Below are positions 6,165-7,055 of a stretch of DNA of 7,055 bases, in pieces; within the stretch, counting starts at the first letter, position 1, and each line of letters begins with the position of its first letter. The stretch is from contig CANOUM010000080.1 in the NCBI GenBank assembly GCA_947570515.1, forward strand, positions 1 through 7,055. Direction: 5' to 3'. Source of the stretch: an uncultured Clostridia bacterium (lineage in GTDB: Bacteria > Bacillota > Clostridia > Lachnospirales > Bianqueaceae). A model generated the notes under the pieces. It was not told the DNA's origin. It did no database searches and saw only the letters and a list, made by a program, of their open reading frames with translations. The translations under genes were made by a program, and so were the position numbers.

Positions 6165-6488
6165 TTAGTTTTTAGCTGCGACCTGAATATCTACGCCCGC
6201 CGGAAGTTCCAGCTTGCTCAGTGCATCTAAAGTCTTTTTGTTGGGCTGCAGGATATCGATAAGTCTCTTATGAGTTCTCTGCTCGAACTGTTCGCGGGAA
6301 TCCTTATATTTATGAACTGCACGCAGAATCGTTACCACTTCTTTGTGAGTCGGCATCGGGATAGGGCCGCTAACCTGTGCTCCGTTTCTTTTTGCTGTCT
6401 CCACAATCTTCAGTGCGGACTGATCAATCAGCTGATGATCATATGCCTTTAATGTAATGCGGATTTTTGTAGATTTCTTCTCTGCCAT
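6165..6488 (-). CDS. rpsJ: 30S ribosomal protein S10 (NusE)
   Basis: S10 belongs to the small-subunit head and, as NusE, joins NusB in transcription antitermination and binds NusG. The product is 107 residues, a few more than the common 102-103. The surplus is divided between the start (MAEKKSTK) and a short tail (AAKN). Hallmarks are KIRITLKAYDHQLIDQSA (8-25), GAQVSGPIPMPT (36-47), the ribosome-embedded loop with ILRAVHKYKDSREQFEQRTH (54-73), and the end LPAGVDIQV. It is the first gene of the operon, preceded by a long leader and a strong promoter. AAGGAGG (6499-6505) is 10 nt from the ATG with a run of seven T directly before the start codon. Confidence 0.99.
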   Translation of the reverse strand: MAEKKSTKIRITLKAYDHQLIDQSALKIVETAKRNGAQVSGPIPMPTHKEVVTILRAVHKYKDSREQFEQRTHKRLIDILQPNKKTLDALSKLELPAGVDIQVAAKN

Positions 6489-6498
6489 AAAAAAACAG

Positions 6499-6505
6499 CC
6501 TCCTT
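6499..6505 (-). promoter_or_regulatory. ribosome binding site of rpsJ
   Basis: AAGGAGG is followed by CTG and seven T, then ATG at 6488. The 10-nt spacing is at the long end. It begins one base after CGAAT (6506-6510), which can pair with ATTCG of the upstream hairpin. Confidence 0.8.
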
Positions 6506-6519
6506 ATTCGCATAAAATC

Positions 6520-6545
6520 CCCTGAGACTCTTTACGAATCCAGGG
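6520..6545 (-). promoter_or_regulatory. leader hairpin just upstream of the rpsJ ribosome binding site
   Basis: On the transcribed strand CCCTG (6541-6545) pairs with CAGGG (6520-6524), and GATTC (6536-6540) with GAGTC (6526-6530, one U-G pair). One T (6525) is bulged and the loop is GTAAA: ten base pairs in all. It is followed after two bases by only four T, too few for a confident intrinsic terminator, and lies 14 nt before the ribosome binding site. It could act as attenuator or as a translational control element; neither is shown. Confidence 0.55.
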
Positions 6546-6755
6546 TTGTTGCGACAATAACGACTGTACACTTACCCGTGTGTTTCTTCTTTGTAAACAA
6601 GCAAATCGAGATTCACACAACTTCTGATCAATTGTACAGTGACCTTGCCGTCAGTTTCTTGAACTTGACATTCGCTCCCTGAAAATTACCACAGCGCACT
6701 GTTTATCAGTGTCTATGCAACCTTTCAGATCCTCGTTCTCAATGTCACGCTTGCT

Positions 6756-6784
6756 ATTGTATCATAGCCTTCTTGCAAAAGCAA
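6756..6784 (-). promoter_or_regulatory. sigma-A-type promoter of the S10 operon
   Basis: On the minus strand TTGCTT (6779-6784) and TACAAT (6756-6761) are separated by exactly 17 bp. TG one base before the -10 makes it an extended -10 promoter. A second, overlapping pairing exists: TTGCTT four bases upstream with TATGAT at 16 bp. Just upstream lie A-tracts (6791-6804) suitable for an UP element, as expected of a highly expressed operon. Predicted start is near 6748-6750. Confidence 0.8.
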
Positions 6785-6897
6785 GCAATATTTTTACGTT
6801 TTTTCATGAAAATCTATAGAATTTTCCAGCTATTTCTCATCTATTTTTGGTAATAATAACCATATCTTTGATTGTTTTGTCTGTCAGAGTCAGATTT
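6785..6897 (-). other. AT-rich spacer after xth, no clear terminator
   Basis: Between the xth stop and the S10 promoter lie about 113 bases, AT-rich. An inverted repeat GAAAAT/ATTTTC (6808-6826, loop of 7) is present but has no T-run after it on the minus strand, so it is not a convincing terminator. The A-tracts nearest the promoter may be an UP element. Confidence 0.4.
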
Positions 6898-7055
6898 TCA
6901 TCCTTCAATGTCCAGCTCTACCGGACAATGATCAGACCCCAATACCTCTGCGTGAATTTTTGCATCTTGTAAGCGCGGTTTCAGAGCCTCACTGACCATA
7001 AAATAATCGATACGCCATCCAGCGTTTTTTTCTCTGGCTTTAAATTGATAGCTCC
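6898..7055 (-). CDS. xth: exodeoxyribonuclease III, C-terminal end (5' part beyond window)
   Basis: This is a DNA-repair nuclease of the exonuclease/endonuclease/phosphatase fold that cleaves 5' of abasic sites and trims 3' ends. Only the last 51 complete codons plus the TGA stop are present. They read SYQFKAREKNAGWRIDYFMV and then a segment ending LGSDHCPVELDIEG. NAGWRIDYFMVS carries the conserved aspartate of the family, and GSDHCPV contains the catalytic Asp-His pair near the C-terminus. Both blocks are diagnostic of the ExoIII/ExoA (xth) family. It runs in the same direction as the ribosomal genes, ending about 113 bases before their promoter. Whether it reads through into the operon cannot be decided from the sequence. 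Confidence 0.92.
   Translation of the reverse strand, partial: SYQFKAREKNAGWRIDYFMVSEALKPRLQDAKIHAEVLGSDHCPVELDIEG

Larger units (their letters stand above)
6489..6750 (-). promoter_or_regulatory. structured 5' leader of the S10 operon
   Basis: About 260 nt separate the inferred transcription start (6748-6750) from rpsJ, with no supported coding sequence. By eye it folds into four successive units. The first is a long 5'-terminal stem-loop (6666-6747). The second is a nested two-helix unit (6563-6640). The third is a hairpin GTTATTG-TCG-CAACAAC (6545-6561, one A-C mismatch). The fourth is a strong hairpin (6520-6545) before the ribosome binding site; it shares one base with the third. In E. 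coli, L4 binds the S10 leader and triggers attenuation and translational repression. Whether this leader binds L4 is inference. The size and pairing density go beyond a plain untranslated region. Confidence 0.65.

Noticed and set aside
6440..6513. Leader ATG at 6513 overlapping rpsJ in another frame
   Set aside because: It has only a weak AGGGG ahead, encodes a short unrelated peptide out of frame with rpsJ, and lies within the leader-ribosome binding site segment.
6808..6826. Inverted repeat GAAAAT/ATTTTC as a terminator of xth
   Set aside because: The stem is six mostly A-T pairs and is not followed by a T-run on the transcribed strand.
1..7055. Mobile elements, CRISPR arrays, tRNA or rRNA genes, defence systems
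   Set aside because: No transposase, terminal inverted repeat, regular direct-repeat array or RNA-gene signature is visible. The window is filled by conserved housekeeping genes.

Overview
This window is a canonical bacterial S10 ribosomal-protein operon, read entirely on the minus strand (right to left). Transcription order is rpsJ (S10), rplC (L3), rplD (L4), rplW (L23), rplB (L2), rpsS (S19), rplV (L22), rpsC (S3), rplP (L16), rpmC (L29), rpsQ (S17), rplN (L14), rplX (L24), and then rplE (L5), which is cut by the left edge. The last three belong to what E. coli calls the spc operon; here they follow rpsQ with no visible break. The protein sequences and the strong AAGGAGG-type ribosome binding sites point to a Firmicute of class Clostridia. 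The basic N-terminal extension on L22, as I recall it from that group, suggests the Oscillospiraceae/Ruminococcaceae side. That family-level placement is from memory and uncertain.

At the right edge lies the C-terminus of an exodeoxyribonuclease III (xth) on the same strand. A 409-base stretch without a coding sequence separates it from rpsJ. It holds the short AT-rich tail after xth, a good sigma-A-type extended -10 promoter (TTGCTT, 17 bp, TACAAT) and a leader of about 260 nt. The leader can fold into four successive stem-loops. The last sits just upstream of the rpsJ ribosome binding site and overlaps a competing pairing.

Within the operon the genes are tightly packed. TAATG overlaps join rplD to rplW and rpsC to rplP, and several ribosome binding sites overlap the previous stop codon. 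Exceptions are the 143-nt gap between rpsJ and rplC, a 72-nt gap between rplW and rplB, and a GCCGGC hairpin immediately before the rplD ribosome binding site. Three genes in the distal half (rpmC, rpsQ, rplE) start with GTG. All 13 complete ribosomal-protein genes end in TAA.

The gene content is ordinary and nothing here looks like a new defence, mobile or biosynthetic system. What deserves a second look is regulatory: the structured S10 leader and the hairpin before rplD, plus two protein oddities, an altered GxxG loop in the S3 KH domain and the L22 extension.
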